64,000 nucleotides of DNA from DATKOF01 sp035524795 (GTDB lineage: Bacteria > Pseudomonadota > Gammaproteobacteria > Burkholderiales > SG8-41), in contig DATKOF010000004.1 in the NCBI GenBank assembly GCA_035524795.1, positions 1-64,000 on the forward strand, given 5' to 3'. The position numbers and the translations under genes are program-made. Positions 46,540 to 55,790 of the stretch are shown here, piece by piece (the stretch's first letter is position 1; each line of letters starts with the position of its first letter). The notes under the pieces are model-generated. The model was not told the origin of the DNA. It was given only the letters and a program-made list of their open reading frames with translations, and did not search any database.

Positions 46540-46992
46540 ATGGCGGACTGCGGATACCGGATAACAGCACCTGCGGCAGCGTTATTGGCGCTGATGATGT
46601 CGGCGCTGACGTCGGTCGCTTACGCCGAAATCTGGGAGTGCGTGGACAAGGAAAGCGGCGCCAAGCGCTATACCAACATCAAGTCCGAGGCGCGCGGCTG
46701 TCGCGCGATGAATTTCGAGCCGGTCGTTGCAGCACCGCGTCGTTCGTTCCAGCGCACTGCGAATTTCCCCAGTGTCGATGACGATACCCAACGCCAGCGC
46801 GACGCCGACCGGCGCCGCATCCTGGATCTGGAACTGGCGCAGGAAGAACAGTTGCTCAGTGAAGCCAGAAAGCAGCTGGCGGAACAGGAGGCGGCGCGGA
46901 CGGCGGGGCACCTCGATTCCTATCAGGACGCGGTCAAGTTGCACGAGGACAATATCGCCAGTCTCAAGAAAGAGATTGGAAACACCCGATAA
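46540..46992 (+). CDS. Secreted DUF4124 protein with coiled-coil tail
   Basis: A 150-residue protein. The N-terminus has a signal peptide (hydrophobic core about 11-25, cleavage after AYA near residue 29). EIWECVDKESGAKRYTNIKS is the DUF4124 domain. Residues about 80-145 are charged and helical (RRRILDLELAQEEQLLSEAR), suggesting a coiled coil. Function is unknown; it lies between glnA and ntrB, which is a conserved spot in related bacteria as far as I recall. Confidence 0.8.
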   Translation: MADCGYRITAPAAALLALMMSALTSVAYAEIWECVDKESGAKRYTNIKSEARGCRAMNFEPVVAAPRRSFQRTANFPSVDDDTQRQRDADRRRILDLELAQEEQLLSEARKQLAEQEAARTAGHLDSYQDAVKLHEDNIASLKKEIGNTR

Positions 46993-47047
46993 CGCGCCGA
47001 GTCCGGTGCGACCAGAAGTTTTCTTTTGATGGCCATGGTTTTCCGCA

Positions 47048-47090
47048 ACGCCGGTCCTCCGGCCGCCCGCCTTCGGCTGGCGTGCTTTTT
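47048..47090 (+). terminator. Possible terminator upstream of ntrB
   Basis: ACGCCGG at 47048 can pair with CTGGCGT at 47077-47083 around inner GC-rich hairpins, followed by GCTTTTTG. The stem is imperfect and the T-run short, so this is tentative. It would separate the DUF4124 gene from ntrBC. Confidence 0.4.
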
Positions 47091-47109
47091 GCTCGATATC
47101 GGAGCGTAA

Positions 47110-48186
47110 GTGACGGATGCAGCATTCACCGGCCTCGATCTTCTGACGACGGCGGTTGTACTGGTCGGCGAAGGAGGAATCGTGCGTTATGCCAATCCGG
47201 CGGCGGAAAATCTGTTTGAACTGAGCAGCAGGGCGTTCGTGGGACATCCTGTCGACAAAATATTCGAGGACGACGGCGTGTTGCGCGCCACCATCGACTA
47301 TGCGCGCGCCAACCATTGCAACCATACCGAGCATGATTTCAGGCTCGGCGTTGCGGGACGCGAGCGCCTGCGGTTGAGCTGCACCGTATCGCCGATCGAA
47401 TACGACGGCCAGCCCGACGGCGGGCAGCGCATGTTGCTGGAGTTCCGCCACATCGAGCAGCAGCTGCAGGTCGCGCATGAAGAGCGGCTGCTCGACCAGA
47501 GCCAAGCCAACCGCGAACTGATCCGCAATCTCGCTCACGAGATCAAAAACCCGCTCGGCGGGATTCGTGGCGCCGCGCAGCTGCTCGACCGCGAACTGGA
47601 GCGGCCCAATCTGCACGAATACACGCAGGTCATCATGAAGGAGGCCGACCGGCTGCAGTCGCTGATGGACCGGTTGCTGACGCCGCACCGTCTGTCGCAG
47701 ATCGCTCCGCTCAACGTTCACGAGGTGCTCGAACGCGTGCGCAGCCTGATCCTGGCCGAATATCCGAGCGGCATAGAAATCCACCGCGATTACGACACCA
47801 GTCTGCCGCTGCTCGACGGCGACAAGGAACAGCTGATCCAGGCCGTCCTCAACATTGCGCGCAATGCGGCGCAGGTGATGGCCGGTCAGGGCAGGATCAC
47901 GCTGCGGACGCGGATCGCCCGCCAGATCACGTTCGCGCGGCGACGCTACCGGCAGGCTCTGCGCGTGCAGATCAGCGACAACGGGCCGGGCATTCCCGAG
48001 GAAATCTGTGGCCGGATTTTCTATCCGCTGGTATCGGGGCGGGAGGGCGGCAGCGGTCTCGGACTGACGCTGGCGCAGACTTTCATCACGCAGCACCACG
48101 GCACGGTCACTTTCGACAGCCGGCCGGGCGACACCACGTTCAGCCTGCTGCTGCCGATCGGTTACAGCGAAGGCGGGAAACCATGA
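47110..48186 (+). CDS. ntrB: Nitrogen regulation sensor kinase/phosphatase
   Basis: A 358-residue soluble histidine kinase. It has an N-terminal PAS domain (about 5-120, ANPAAENLFELSSRAF), the H-box NLAHEIKNPLGGIRG (phosphorylated His) and an ATPase domain with the N-box NIARNAAQ and G-boxes DNGPGIPEE and GGSGLGLTLA. It controls NtrC with PII. The start is GTG at 47110. Its stop overlaps the ntrC ATG. Confidence 0.95.
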   Translation: MTDAAFTGLDLLTTAVVLVGEGGIVRYANPAAENLFELSSRAFVGHPVDKIFEDDGVLRATIDYARANHCNHTEHDFRLGVAGRERLRLSCTVSPIEYDGQPDGGQRMLLEFRHIEQQLQVAHEERLLDQSQANRELIRNLAHEIKNPLGGIRGAAQLLDRELERPNLHEYTQVIMKEADRLQSLMDRLLTPHRLSQIAPLNVHEVLERVRSLILAEYPSGIEIHRDYDTSLPLLDGDKEQLIQAVLNIARNAAQVMAGQGRITLRTRIARQITFARRRYRQALRVQISDNGPGIPEEICGRIFYPLVSGREGGSGLGLTLAQTFITQHHGTVTFDSRPGDTTFSLLLPIGYSEGGKP

Positions 48187-49589
48187 AGCCGGTCTGGATC
48201 ATCGACGACGACCGCTCGATCCGCTGGGTGTTCGAGAAGGCGCTGACGCGCGAGAACATCGCGTTCAAGACTTTCGCCACCGCTGACGAGGCGCTGGCGA
48301 TGCTCGACAGGGAAACGCCGCAGGTGATGGTCAGCGACATCCGGATGCCGGGCGAATCCGGACTCGAGCTGCTGCAGCAGGCGAGACAGCGCCATCCCCA
48401 GCTGCCGGTCATCATCATGACCGCGTATTCCGATCTTGAAAGCGCGGTCGCCGCGTTCCAGGGCGGCGCCTATGAATATCTGCCGAAGCCGTTCGACGTC
48501 GACCACGCGGTCGAACTGATCCGGCGCGCGATGGAGGAAAGCCTGCGGCGAACCGAAGTGCCGGAAAGTCCGGACAGCGAGCCGGAGATTCTCGGCCAGG
48601 CGCCGGCGATGCAGGAAGTGTTTCGCGCGATCGGCCGGCTGTCGCAGTCGCAGGCAACGGTGATGATCACCGGCGAATCGGGCACCGGCAAGGAACTGGT
48701 GGCGCGCGCGCTGCACCGGCACAGCCCGCGCTCGGCCAAGCCGTTCGTCGCGATCAACACCGCCGCGATTCCGAAGGATCTGCTCGAGTCCGAACTGTTC
48801 GGCCACGAACGCGGCGCATTCACCGGCGCGCAGAGCATGCGGCGCGGACGGTTCGAGCAGGCCGATGGCGGCACGCTGTTTCTCGATGAAATCGGCGACA
48901 TGCCTTCCGATCTGCAGACACGCCTGTTGCGAGTATTGTCCGACGGACAGTTCTACCGCGTCGGCGGCCATCAGCCGATCAAGGCCAATGTGCGCGTGAT
49001 CGCAGCGACCCATCAGGATCTCGAAGCGCGCGTCAAGCAGGGGCTGTTCCGCGAGGATCTGTTCCACCGCCTGAACGTGATCCGGCTGCGGTTGCCGGCG
49101 CTGCGCGAGCGGCGTGACGACATTCCGCTGCTGGCCAGGCATTTTCTGGCCAAGAGTGCGCGCGAACTCGGCGTCGAGACTAAACGCCTGTCGGAAACAG
49201 CGATGAAATTTCTGGCGACTCAGGATTTCCCCGGCAACGTGCGCCAGCTCGAAAACCTGTGCCATTGGCTGACGGTAATGGCGCCGGGCGTCAATGTCGA
49301 AGTCAAGGACCTGCCGCAGGAGCTGCGCATCGAGAGCGCCGCCGTGGCGACGGAGCAGGACTGGGTCAGCGCGCTGGAAAGGGAAGTCGCCGGCGCGCTC
49401 AACCGCGGCGAATCGGGATTGATGGACGCGCTGGGGCCGCAGTTCGAGAAGGCGCTGATCATGCGCGCGCTTGCCCATACCGGCGGCCGGCGCATCGAGG
49501 CCGCGCAATTGCTGGGGCTTGGCCGCAACACGCTGACGCGCAAAATCCAGGAGCTCGGGATCGATGCCAGCCGGGAGCGCGGCGACTGA
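48183..49589 (+). CDS. ntrC: Nitrogen regulation response regulator, sigma-54 activator
   Basis: A 468-residue protein: receiver domain (1-120; phosphorylated Asp in MVSDIRMPGESG), AAA+ domain with Walker A GESGTGKE, the sigma-54-contacting GAFTGAQ loop and DGGTLFLDEIGDMP, then a Fis-type helix-turn-helix (IEAAQLLGLGRNTLTRKIQEL). It would bind the sites found upstream of glnA. It starts at 48183 overlapping the ntrB stop (ATGA). Confidence 0.97.
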   Translation: MKPVWIIDDDRSIRWVFEKALTRENIAFKTFATADEALAMLDRETPQVMVSDIRMPGESGLELLQQARQRHPQLPVIIMTAYSDLESAVAAFQGGAYEYLPKPFDVDHAVELIRRAMEESLRRTEVPESPDSEPEILGQAPAMQEVFRAIGRLSQSQATVMITGESGTGKELVARALHRHSPRSAKPFVAINTAAIPKDLLESELFGHERGAFTGAQSMRRGRFEQADGGTLFLDEIGDMPSDLQTRLLRVLSDGQFYRVGGHQPIKANVRVIAATHQDLEARVKQGLFREDLFHRLNVIRLRLPALRERRDDIPLLARHFLAKSARELGVETKRLSETAMKFLATQDFPGNVRQLENLCHWLTVMAPGVNVEVKDLPQELRIESAAVATEQDWVSALEREVAGALNRGESGLMDALGPQFEKALIMRALAHTGGRRIEAAQLLGLGRNTLTRKIQELGIDASRERGD

Positions 49590-49602
49590 CGCCGGTTACA
49601 GA

Positions 49603-50370
49603 TTACAGATCGAGATCGACGACGACCGGCGCGTGATCGGACGGCCGCTCGGATCGGCGCGGCTCGACATCGATCGTGCACGTTCGGCAGCGCGTGGCAA
49701 GGGTGCCGCTCAACAGCACGTGATCGATGCGCAGACCCATCCTGCGCTTGAAGGCGTTCATCCGGTAATCCCACCAGGTGAATGAACGCTCGGGCTGGTC
49801 GAACAGCCGGAAACTGTCCTTGAGGCCGAGCGCCAGCAGTTCCCGGAACGCCGCGCGTTCCGGCGCGCTGAACAACACCTGGTTTCCCCACGCCTGCGGA
49901 TCATAGACATCGCGTTCGTCGGGCGCGATATTGAAATCGCCGGCGACCGCGAGATAAGGATGGCGCGTCATTTCCTGTTTCAGCCAGGCGGTCGCGGCGG
50001 CGAGCCAGTTGAGCTTGTAGCGGTATTTGTCCGAGCCGACGCTCTGACCGTTCGGCACGTAAAGACAGACCACGCGCAGTTGTCCGATGCTGGTCGCCAG
50101 CACGCGTTTCTGTTCATCGGCGAAAGCGGGAATCGCGGTCAGCGGCTCCACCGCTTCGGAGCGGCTCAGGATCGCGACGCCGTTATAGGTCTTCTGTCCG
50201 TTGTAGAGCGGGTGATAACCCGCCTCCCTGACCGCGGCGGCCGGAAACGAGCCGTCTTCCAGCTTGGTTTCCTGCAGGCAGACGATGTCGGGTCGTGTGC
50301 CGTCGAGCCAGGTCAGCAGCTGCGGCAGCCGGACTTTCAGCGAGTTGACATTCCACGTTGCGAGCCGCAC
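49603..50370 (-). CDS. xthA: Exodeoxyribonuclease III
   Basis: A 255-residue AP endonuclease/exonuclease. LATWNVNSLKVRL, CLQETKLED, AVAGDFNIAPD, LRIDHVLLS and SDHAPVVVDL are the metal and catalytic blocks. The start is GTG at 50370, 20 bases after the upstream gene's stop; the longer frame to 50454 would begin inside that gene. It repairs abasic sites in DNA. Confidence 0.93.
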   Translation of the reverse strand: MRLATWNVNSLKVRLPQLLTWLDGTRPDIVCLQETKLEDGSFPAAAVREAGYHPLYNGQKTYNGVAILSRSEAVEPLTAIPAFADEQKRVLATSIGQLRVVCLYVPNGQSVGSDKYRYKLNWLAAATAWLKQEMTRHPYLAVAGDFNIAPDERDVYDPQAWGNQVLFSAPERAAFRELLALGLKDSFRLFDQPERSFTWWDYRMNAFKRRMGLRIDHVLLSGTLATRCRTCTIDVEPRRSERPSDHAPVVVDLDL

Positions 50371-50390
50371 GCGGGATTTTGAAATAGGTT

Positions 50391-50879
50391 CTATTGTCCG
50401 GCACCTGTTGCCGGCGCGTTCGGATAGCCGGCGGCGCTGAGTGCGTCGTCCCATTCCGAAGCGAGGTATCCCCTCAGCGTCTTCAGGCTGCCGACCACCA
50501 GCAACGGCACCTGCAGGCTGCCGCCGCTCAGTTTCTTGAAGTTCTCGGCCTCATCCGGAGTCTGCGGATTTTTTTCGGTGTAGGGAATGCCGCGTTTCTT
50601 CAGGTGCGAGCGCGCGTCGTTGCAGGGTTCCCCGCAGTCGGCGGTTGCATACAGCGTCAGCGGGAAATTTTTCACCGCCTGTTGCATGCCATAGGAAAGG
50701 CCGCCGGTCTGGATGGTATTGCCGCCGAGACTTTTCTGCTCGACGTTCTTGATGCTGGACGGGGGCGGATAAGGCGTGTAGTTGACGACGCCGTTTTCGT
50801 CGACCCAGCGGTACATGTCGGCTGCACCGGCCACGCCCGCCATCAGCGACAACAGCAAAAACGCCGGTATTTTTTTCAT
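50391..50879 (-). CDS. Secreted DUF4124-glutaredoxin protein
   Basis: A 162-residue protein. A signal peptide (1-19, ending GAA) is followed by DUF4124 (DMYRWVDENGVVNYTPYPP) and a glutaredoxin-like domain (about 70-150) whose redox motif is CGEPCNDAR. Its cysteines are spaced CxxxC, not CxxC, a variant known in this periplasmic family as I recall it. VPLLVVGS is the cis-proline element. A periplasmic thiol role is inferred. Confidence 0.8.
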   Translation of the reverse strand: MKKIPAFLLLSLMAGVAGAADMYRWVDENGVVNYTPYPPPSSIKNVEQKSLGGNTIQTGGLSYGMQQAVKNFPLTLYATADCGEPCNDARSHLKKRGIPYTEKNPQTPDEAENFKKLSGGSLQVPLLVVGSLKTLRGYLASEWDDALSAAGYPNAPATGAGQ

Positions 50880-50942
50880 TGCGGTTCCCCGATTGGCCCT
50901 GACGAATTCAACACGGTATCACGATTCCCGGCAGATCATCGA

Positions 50943-53021
50943 TCATGCGCCTGCCGCCATGCCGTGATGGCGCAGCAGGGCGTCGATGCGGGGCTCGCGC
51001 CCGCGGAAAGCGACGAACGATTCGAGCCCGGAACGACTGCCGCCGACGGCCAGGATTTCATCGCGGAAGCGCGCGCCGGTCGCGGCGTTGAGCACGCCGT
51101 TTTCCTCGAACAGGCTGTAAGCGTCGGCCGACAGCACCTCCGCCCATTTGTAGCTGTAGTAGCCCGCTGCGTAACCGCCGGCGAAGATGTGGCTGAAGCT
51201 TTGCGGGAAACGGTTGAACGCGGGCGGGACGATGACGGCAACCTGCTTCCGGATTTCGGCAAGCAGCGCGGCGACGGACTGCCCGCCGCCGGGGACGAAA
51301 TCGCGGTGCAGCTGCATGTCGAACAGCGCGAATTCGATCTGGCGCAGCGTGTGCAGCCCGCTCTGGAAATTCTTTGCCGCGAGCATTTTGTCGAACAGGG
51401 CTTTCGGCAGCGGCGCGCCGCTGTCGACATGCCGCGTCAGCGGCGCGAGCACCTCCCATTCCCAGCAGAAATTTTCCATGAACTGGCTCGGCAGTTCGAC
51501 CGCGTCCCATTCGACGCCGTTGATGCCGGACACGCCGAGTTCGTTGATCTGCGTCAGCAGATGGTGCAAGCCATGACCGAATTCGTGGAACAGCGTGATC
51601 ACTTCATCGTGCGTGAACAGCGCCGGTCTGCCGCCGGCCGGCGGCGAGAAATTGCAGTTCAGATAGGCGATCGGCGCTTGGACGCCGCACGCGGTGCGCC
51701 GCCGCGCGATCGCATCGTCCATCCACGCGCCGCCGCGCTTGGACGGCCGCGCGTAGAGGTCGACATAAAAGCCGCCGACGGGATTCCCCGCGCGGTCGCG
51801 GATCGCGAAGAAGCGCACGTCGGGATGCCATTGCGGCGCGTCCGCCGCTTCGATCCTGATCCCGTACAGCGTTTCGACCAGCCGGAACATGCCGGGCAGC
51901 ACCGTCGTTTCCGGCAGATACTGGCGGATTTCCTGCTCGGAAAAATCGTAGCGCGCGATGCGCAGCTTTTCCGAAGCGTAGGCGAGGTCCCACGCCTGCG
52001 GGTCGTCGAGTCCGAGCCGGTCGCGCGCGAACTGCCTGAGTTCGGCGAGATCGCGTTCGGCGAACGGCCGCGCGCGCGCCGCGAGTTCATCGAGGAAGTC
52101 CACCACCTGCTGCGGCGACGCCGCCATTTTGGTCGCCAGCGAATATTCGGCGTAATTCGCGAAGCCGAGCAGCCGCGCGAGCTCGCGCCGTAGCGCGACG
52201 ATTTCGTCGATCAGCGCGGTGTTGTCCCATTCCGGTTTGCCGAATTCGGAGGCGCGCGTCGCATAGGCGCGGTACATCAGTTCGCGCAGCGCCCGATCAT
52301 CCGCATACTGCATCACCGGCAGGTAGGACGGCGCGTGCAGCGTGAATTTCCAGCCGGTTTTGCCGTCGGCCTGCGCGGCCGCGGCCGCAGCGGCAAGATC
52401 GTCCGGCGGAATGCCGGCGACGGTCGTCGCGTCCTCCGTGTAATGGGCGAACGCATTGGTCGCGTCGAGCAGGTTGTCGGAAAAGCGCGCCGACAGTTCG
52501 GCCAGCCGCTCGCGGATTGCGGTGAAGCGCGTCTTTTCCGGAGGCGGCAGTTCGGCGCCGCCGAGCCGGAAATCGCGCAGTTCATTGTCGATGATCTTGC
52601 GCCGGGCGGGATTGAGTCCGGCGAATTCCGGCGCCGCCTTCAGCGCCCTGAATCTTTCGAACAGCCCCGCGTGCTGCCCGAGTTCGGTGTAGTACTGGGT
52701 GATCTTCGGCAGGTTTGCGTTATAGGCGCCGCGCAGTTCGGGGCTGTTCATCACCGAATTCAGATGGCTGACCTGTCCCCACGCGCGGTGCAGCCGGTCA
52801 TTGGCGTCCTCGAGCGGCTCCACGAAATCGTGCCACGTCGGCGGCGTCTCGGGGCGCGCGAGGCGCGCGATCAGCGCACGGTTGGCGGCGAGCAGTTCAT
52901 CGACCGCCGGGGCCACGTACTCGGGCCTGAAATCGGCAAAGCGCGGCAGTCCCGAAAAATCGAGCAGCGGGTTCGGATGCATGGCGTGGAATTCGGATGG
53001 CGTATGGCGGTTCATTTCCAT
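50943..53021 (-). CDS. prlC: Oligopeptidase A (M3 family metallopeptidase)
   Basis: A protein of up to 692 residues. HEFGHGLHHLLT is the zinc motif (HExxH), and FCWEWEVL and GYYSYKWAEVLSADAY are M3 features. It degrades peptides in the cytosol, including signal peptides. The start is uncertain: 53021, or ATG at 52982 (MHPNPLLDF), which matches the usual family N-terminus better. It is 31 bases downstream of the dihydroorotase-like gene on the same strand. Confidence 0.92.
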   Translation of the reverse strand: MEMNRHTPSEFHAMHPNPLLDFSGLPRFADFRPEYVAPAVDELLAANRALIARLARPETPPTWHDFVEPLEDANDRLHRAWGQVSHLNSVMNSPELRGAYNANLPKITQYYTELGQHAGLFERFRALKAAPEFAGLNPARRKIIDNELRDFRLGGAELPPPEKTRFTAIRERLAELSARFSDNLLDATNAFAHYTEDATTVAGIPPDDLAAAAAAAQADGKTGWKFTLHAPSYLPVMQYADDRALRELMYRAYATRASEFGKPEWDNTALIDEIVALRRELARLLGFANYAEYSLATKMAASPQQVVDFLDELAARARPFAERDLAELRQFARDRLGLDDPQAWDLAYASEKLRIARYDFSEQEIRQYLPETTVLPGMFRLVETLYGIRIEAADAPQWHPDVRFFAIRDRAGNPVGGFYVDLYARPSKRGGAWMDDAIARRRTACGVQAPIAYLNCNFSPPAGGRPALFTHDEVITLFHEFGHGLHHLLTQINELGVSGINGVEWDAVELPSQFMENFCWEWEVLAPLTRHVDSGAPLPKALFDKMLAAKNFQSGLHTLRQIEFALFDMQLHRDFVPGGGQSVAALLAEIRKQVAVIVPPAFNRFPQSFSHIFAGGYAAGYYSYKWAEVLSADAYSLFEENGVLNAATGARFRDEILAVGGSRSGLESFVAFRGREPRIDALLRHHGMAAGA

Positions 53022-53052
53022 GGATGTCGGCGTCCGCGGAAGGTTCCGCGGC

Positions 53053-54330
53053 CTAGCGGCTTTCGTATACGAACTGTCCCTCGATCAGGGTATGGCGCAC
53101 CTTGCCTTTGATTTCAAGTCCGGTGAAAGGCGTATTTTTGCCCTGGCTGCGCAGCGTGGCCGGCCCCACTTTCCAGTACTGCTGCGGGTCGAACACGCAG
53201 AGATCGGCGGCTGCGCCGGTTTTGATGCGGCCGGCATCGATGCCGAGAACGCGCGCGGGGTCGCAGGTGACGCGCGCCAGCCCCTGCGCCAGCGGCAGCC
53301 GGCTTTCCTCGATCCATTTCAGCGCCAGCGGCAGCAGCAGTTCGACGCCGGTCGCGCCGGCCTCGGCCTCGTCGAACGGCAGCTGTTTGGCGTCGTCGTC
53401 GACCGGCGCGTGGTCGGAGCACAGCGCGGCGGCGGTGCCGTCGGTGAGCGCGGCGCGCAGCGCGTCGCGGTCGCGCAGGCTGCGCAGCGGCGGCGTCAGC
53501 CGGCAGTTGGGATCGAAATAACCGATGTCCATTTCGCTCAGATGGGCGTGATGGATCGCCACGTCGCAACTGATATTGAAACCCTGTTGCTGCGCCGCGC
53601 GCACCATCTCCACGCCCTGCGCGCTCGACAGCCGGCACAGGTGCACGCGCGCACCGATCTCGCGCACCAGCAGCAGGATCGTTTCCAGCGCCGCGGTTTC
53701 GGCGCACACCGGAATCGCCGGCAGGCCGAGGCGTGTCGCGACCTGGCCGTCATGCGCGACGCCGCCGCGCGCGAGCCATGCTTCCTGCGGACGCAGCCAT
53801 ACCGGAAAATCGAACGTCGCCGCGTACTGCAACGCGCGCAACAGCAGCTGGGTGTCGGTCAGCGGCGCATCGGCGTGCGAAAACGCGACGCAGCCGGCGT
53901 CGGTCAGTTCACCCATTTCCGTCAATTGTTCGCCCTTGAGGCCGACCGTCAGCGCGCCGACCGGATAGACGCGCGCCTGGTTCAGGTTCTTGGCGCGAAA
54001 CTTGAGCATCTCGACCAGCCCCGGCTCGTCGAGCGGCGGATCGGTGTCGGGCGGGCAGGCGAGGCTGGTGACGCCGCCGGCGACCGCGGCGCCCATTTCC
54101 GATTCCAGCGTCGCCATGTACTCGAACCCCGGCTCGCGCAGCCGCACTGCAAGATCGACCAGCCCCGGACAGACCACCAGTCCGGCGGCGTCGAGTGTGC
54201 GGTTGGCGGTGAAGCCGGCCGGCGCTGCGCCGAGCGCGACGATCTTGCCGGCGCCGATAAAGACGTCCTGCTTCGCGTCCGTTCCGCTCGCGGGGTCGAT
54301 CACGCGGCCGTTCTTGATGTGTATCTTCAT
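53053..54330 (-). CDS. pyrX: Non-catalytic dihydroorotase homologue (PyrC'/PyrX)
   Basis: A 425-residue amidohydrolase-fold protein. At the metal-binding HxH position it reads VDLAVRLREPGFEY, so both histidines are replaced (by Ala and Arg), as in the inactive dihydroorotase-like subunits that assemble with aspartate carbamoyltransferase in Pseudomonas and betaproteobacteria. Retained elements are CSDHAPVDDDAKQLPF and GAAADLCVFDP. It directly follows pyrB (4 bases), fitting a structural role in that complex. A true dihydroorotase must be elsewhere. Confidence 0.85.
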   Translation of the reverse strand: MKIHIKNGRVIDPASGTDAKQDVFIGAGKIVALGAAPAGFTANRTLDAAGLVVCPGLVDLAVRLREPGFEYMATLESEMGAAVAGGVTSLACPPDTDPPLDEPGLVEMLKFRAKNLNQARVYPVGALTVGLKGEQLTEMGELTDAGCVAFSHADAPLTDTQLLLRALQYAATFDFPVWLRPQEAWLARGGVAHDGQVATRLGLPAIPVCAETAALETILLLVREIGARVHLCRLSSAQGVEMVRAAQQQGFNISCDVAIHHAHLSEMDIGYFDPNCRLTPPLRSLRDRDALRAALTDGTAAALCSDHAPVDDDAKQLPFDEAEAGATGVELLLPLALKWIEESRLPLAQGLARVTCDPARVLGIDAGRIKTGAAADLCVFDPQQYWKVGPATLRSQGKNTPFTGLEIKGKVRHTLIEGQFVYESR

Positions 54331-54334
54331 CGCG

Positions 54335-55291
54335 TCAGTTGCCCATCAGTATGCTCATCACCGCCATCCGGATCGCGATGCCGAACGTGACCTGCGGCAG
54401 GATCACCGACTGGCGGCCGTCGGCGACGTCGGAATCGATCTCGACGCCGCGGTTCATCGGCCCCGGGTGCAGCACGATCGCGTCCGTCTGCGCCAGCGCC
54501 AGCTTGTCGGCGGTCAGGCCGTAGAACTTGAAGTATTCCTGCGGCGACGGCAGGAACGCGCCCTGCATGCGCTCGTTCTGCAGCCGCAGCATCATCACGA
54601 CATCGACGTCTTTCAGCCCCTTCGCCATATCGTGATGGACGTGGACGCCGAGAGTCTCGACGTGCGTCGGCAGCAGCGTGCGCGGTGCGACGACGCGGAT
54701 TTCAGGCACGCCGAGCGTTGCCAGCGCGTGGATCTGCGAGCGCGCGACGCGCGAGTGCAGGATGTCGCCGACGATCGCCACGCGCAGGTTCGTGAAATCC
54801 TGTTTGTAGTGGCGGATCGTGAACATGTCGAGCAGCGCCTGCGTCGGATGCGCATGGCGTCCGTCGCCGGCGTTGATGACGTGGATGTCGGGGCCGACAT
54901 GGCGCGCAATCAGGTGCGGCGCGCCGCTTGAGCCGTGACGCACGACGAACATGTCGGCCTGCATCGCGGCGAGGTTGGCGACGGTGTCGAGGATGCTCTC
55001 GCCCTTGGCGTGCGACGACAGGTTGACTGCGAGGTTGATGACGTCGGCCGACAGCCGCTTGGCGGCGATCTCGAACGTGGTGCGGGTGCGGGTCGACGGC
55101 TCGAAGAACAGGTTGAAGATCGTCTTGCCGCGCAGCAGCGGTACTTTTTTGATTTCGCGCCCGGTGACGCCGACGAACGACTGCGCGGTATCGAGGATCT
55201 GCAGCAGGATCGCGGCCGGCAGGCCGTCGATCGACAGCAGGTGATGCAGTTCGCCGTTTTTGTTGAGCTGCGGGTTGCGGTCGAGGAACAT
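54335..55291 (-). CDS. pyrB: Aspartate carbamoyltransferase catalytic subunit
   Basis: A 318-residue enzyme of pyrimidine synthesis. FEPSTRTRTTFE is the carbamoyl-phosphate loop, SSHAKGESILDT the swinging loop, and VHPGPMNRG-type sequence (LHPGPMNRG) closes the site. It starts one base after the pyrR stop and is followed by the degenerate dihydroorotase gene, with which it likely forms a dodecamer. No pyrI regulatory chain gene is present here. Confidence 0.95.
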   Translation of the reverse strand: MFLDRNPQLNKNGELHHLLSIDGLPAAILLQILDTAQSFVGVTGREIKKVPLLRGKTIFNLFFEPSTRTRTTFEIAAKRLSADVINLAVNLSSHAKGESILDTVANLAAMQADMFVVRHGSSGAPHLIARHVGPDIHVINAGDGRHAHPTQALLDMFTIRHYKQDFTNLRVAIVGDILHSRVARSQIHALATLGVPEIRVVAPRTLLPTHVETLGVHVHHDMAKGLKDVDVVMMLRLQNERMQGAFLPSPQEYFKFYGLTADKLALAQTDAIVLHPGPMNRGVEIDSDVADGRQSVILPQVTFGIAIRMAVMSILMGN

Positions 55292-55292
55292 G

Positions 55293-55790
55293 CTATTTTT
55301 TCTCCCGCAGCGCGAAGCGCAGCCGGCCGTTTTCCTGTTCCAGATCGACGCTGTAGCGCGCCGGCACCTCGAGTGTTGCGCCGAGAAACTGGGCGGCGAT
55401 CGGCAGTTCGCGGCCGCCGCGGTCGATCAGCGCCGCGAGCCGGATCGAGCGCGGCCGGCCGTAGTCGAACAGTTCGTTCATCGCGGCACGGATCGTGCGT
55501 CCGGTGTAGAGCACGTCGTCGACCAGGATCAGATCGCGACCTTCGACTTCGAAAGGAATGTGCGACGACTGTACCGCGTGCTTCAGTCCCTCGGCGTCGA
55601 AATCGTCGCGGTAGAACGAAACATCGAGCGCGGCGGGCGGCACCGTGCAGCGCAGCGCGGTGTGCAGCCGCTCGGCGATCCAAACGCCGCCGGTGCGGAT
55701 GCCGACCAGCCCGGCGGCGGACGATACCTGCGGCCGCATCTGGTCGATCAGCGCGGTCACCAGCCGCTCGGCGTCGGGCAGCTGGATCAT
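55293..55790 (-). CDS. pyrR: PyrR bifunctional regulator / uracil phosphoribosyltransferase
   Basis: A 165-residue phosphoribosyltransferase-fold protein. LILVDDVLYTGRTIRAA is the PRPP loop and GIRTGGVWIAERL the other substrate-site segment. In Gram-positives PyrR binds pyr mRNA; here no pyr anti-antiterminator hairpin was recognised, so only the enzyme activity is supported. ATG at 55790 overlaps the ruvX stop (ATGA). Confidence 0.9.
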   Translation of the reverse strand: MIQLPDAERLVTALIDQMRPQVSSAAGLVGIRTGGVWIAERLHTALRCTVPPAALDVSFYRDDFDAEGLKHAVQSSHIPFEVEGRDLILVDDVLYTGRTIRAAMNELFDYGRPRSIRLAALIDRGGRELPIAAQFLGATLEVPARYSVDLEQENGRLRFALREKK

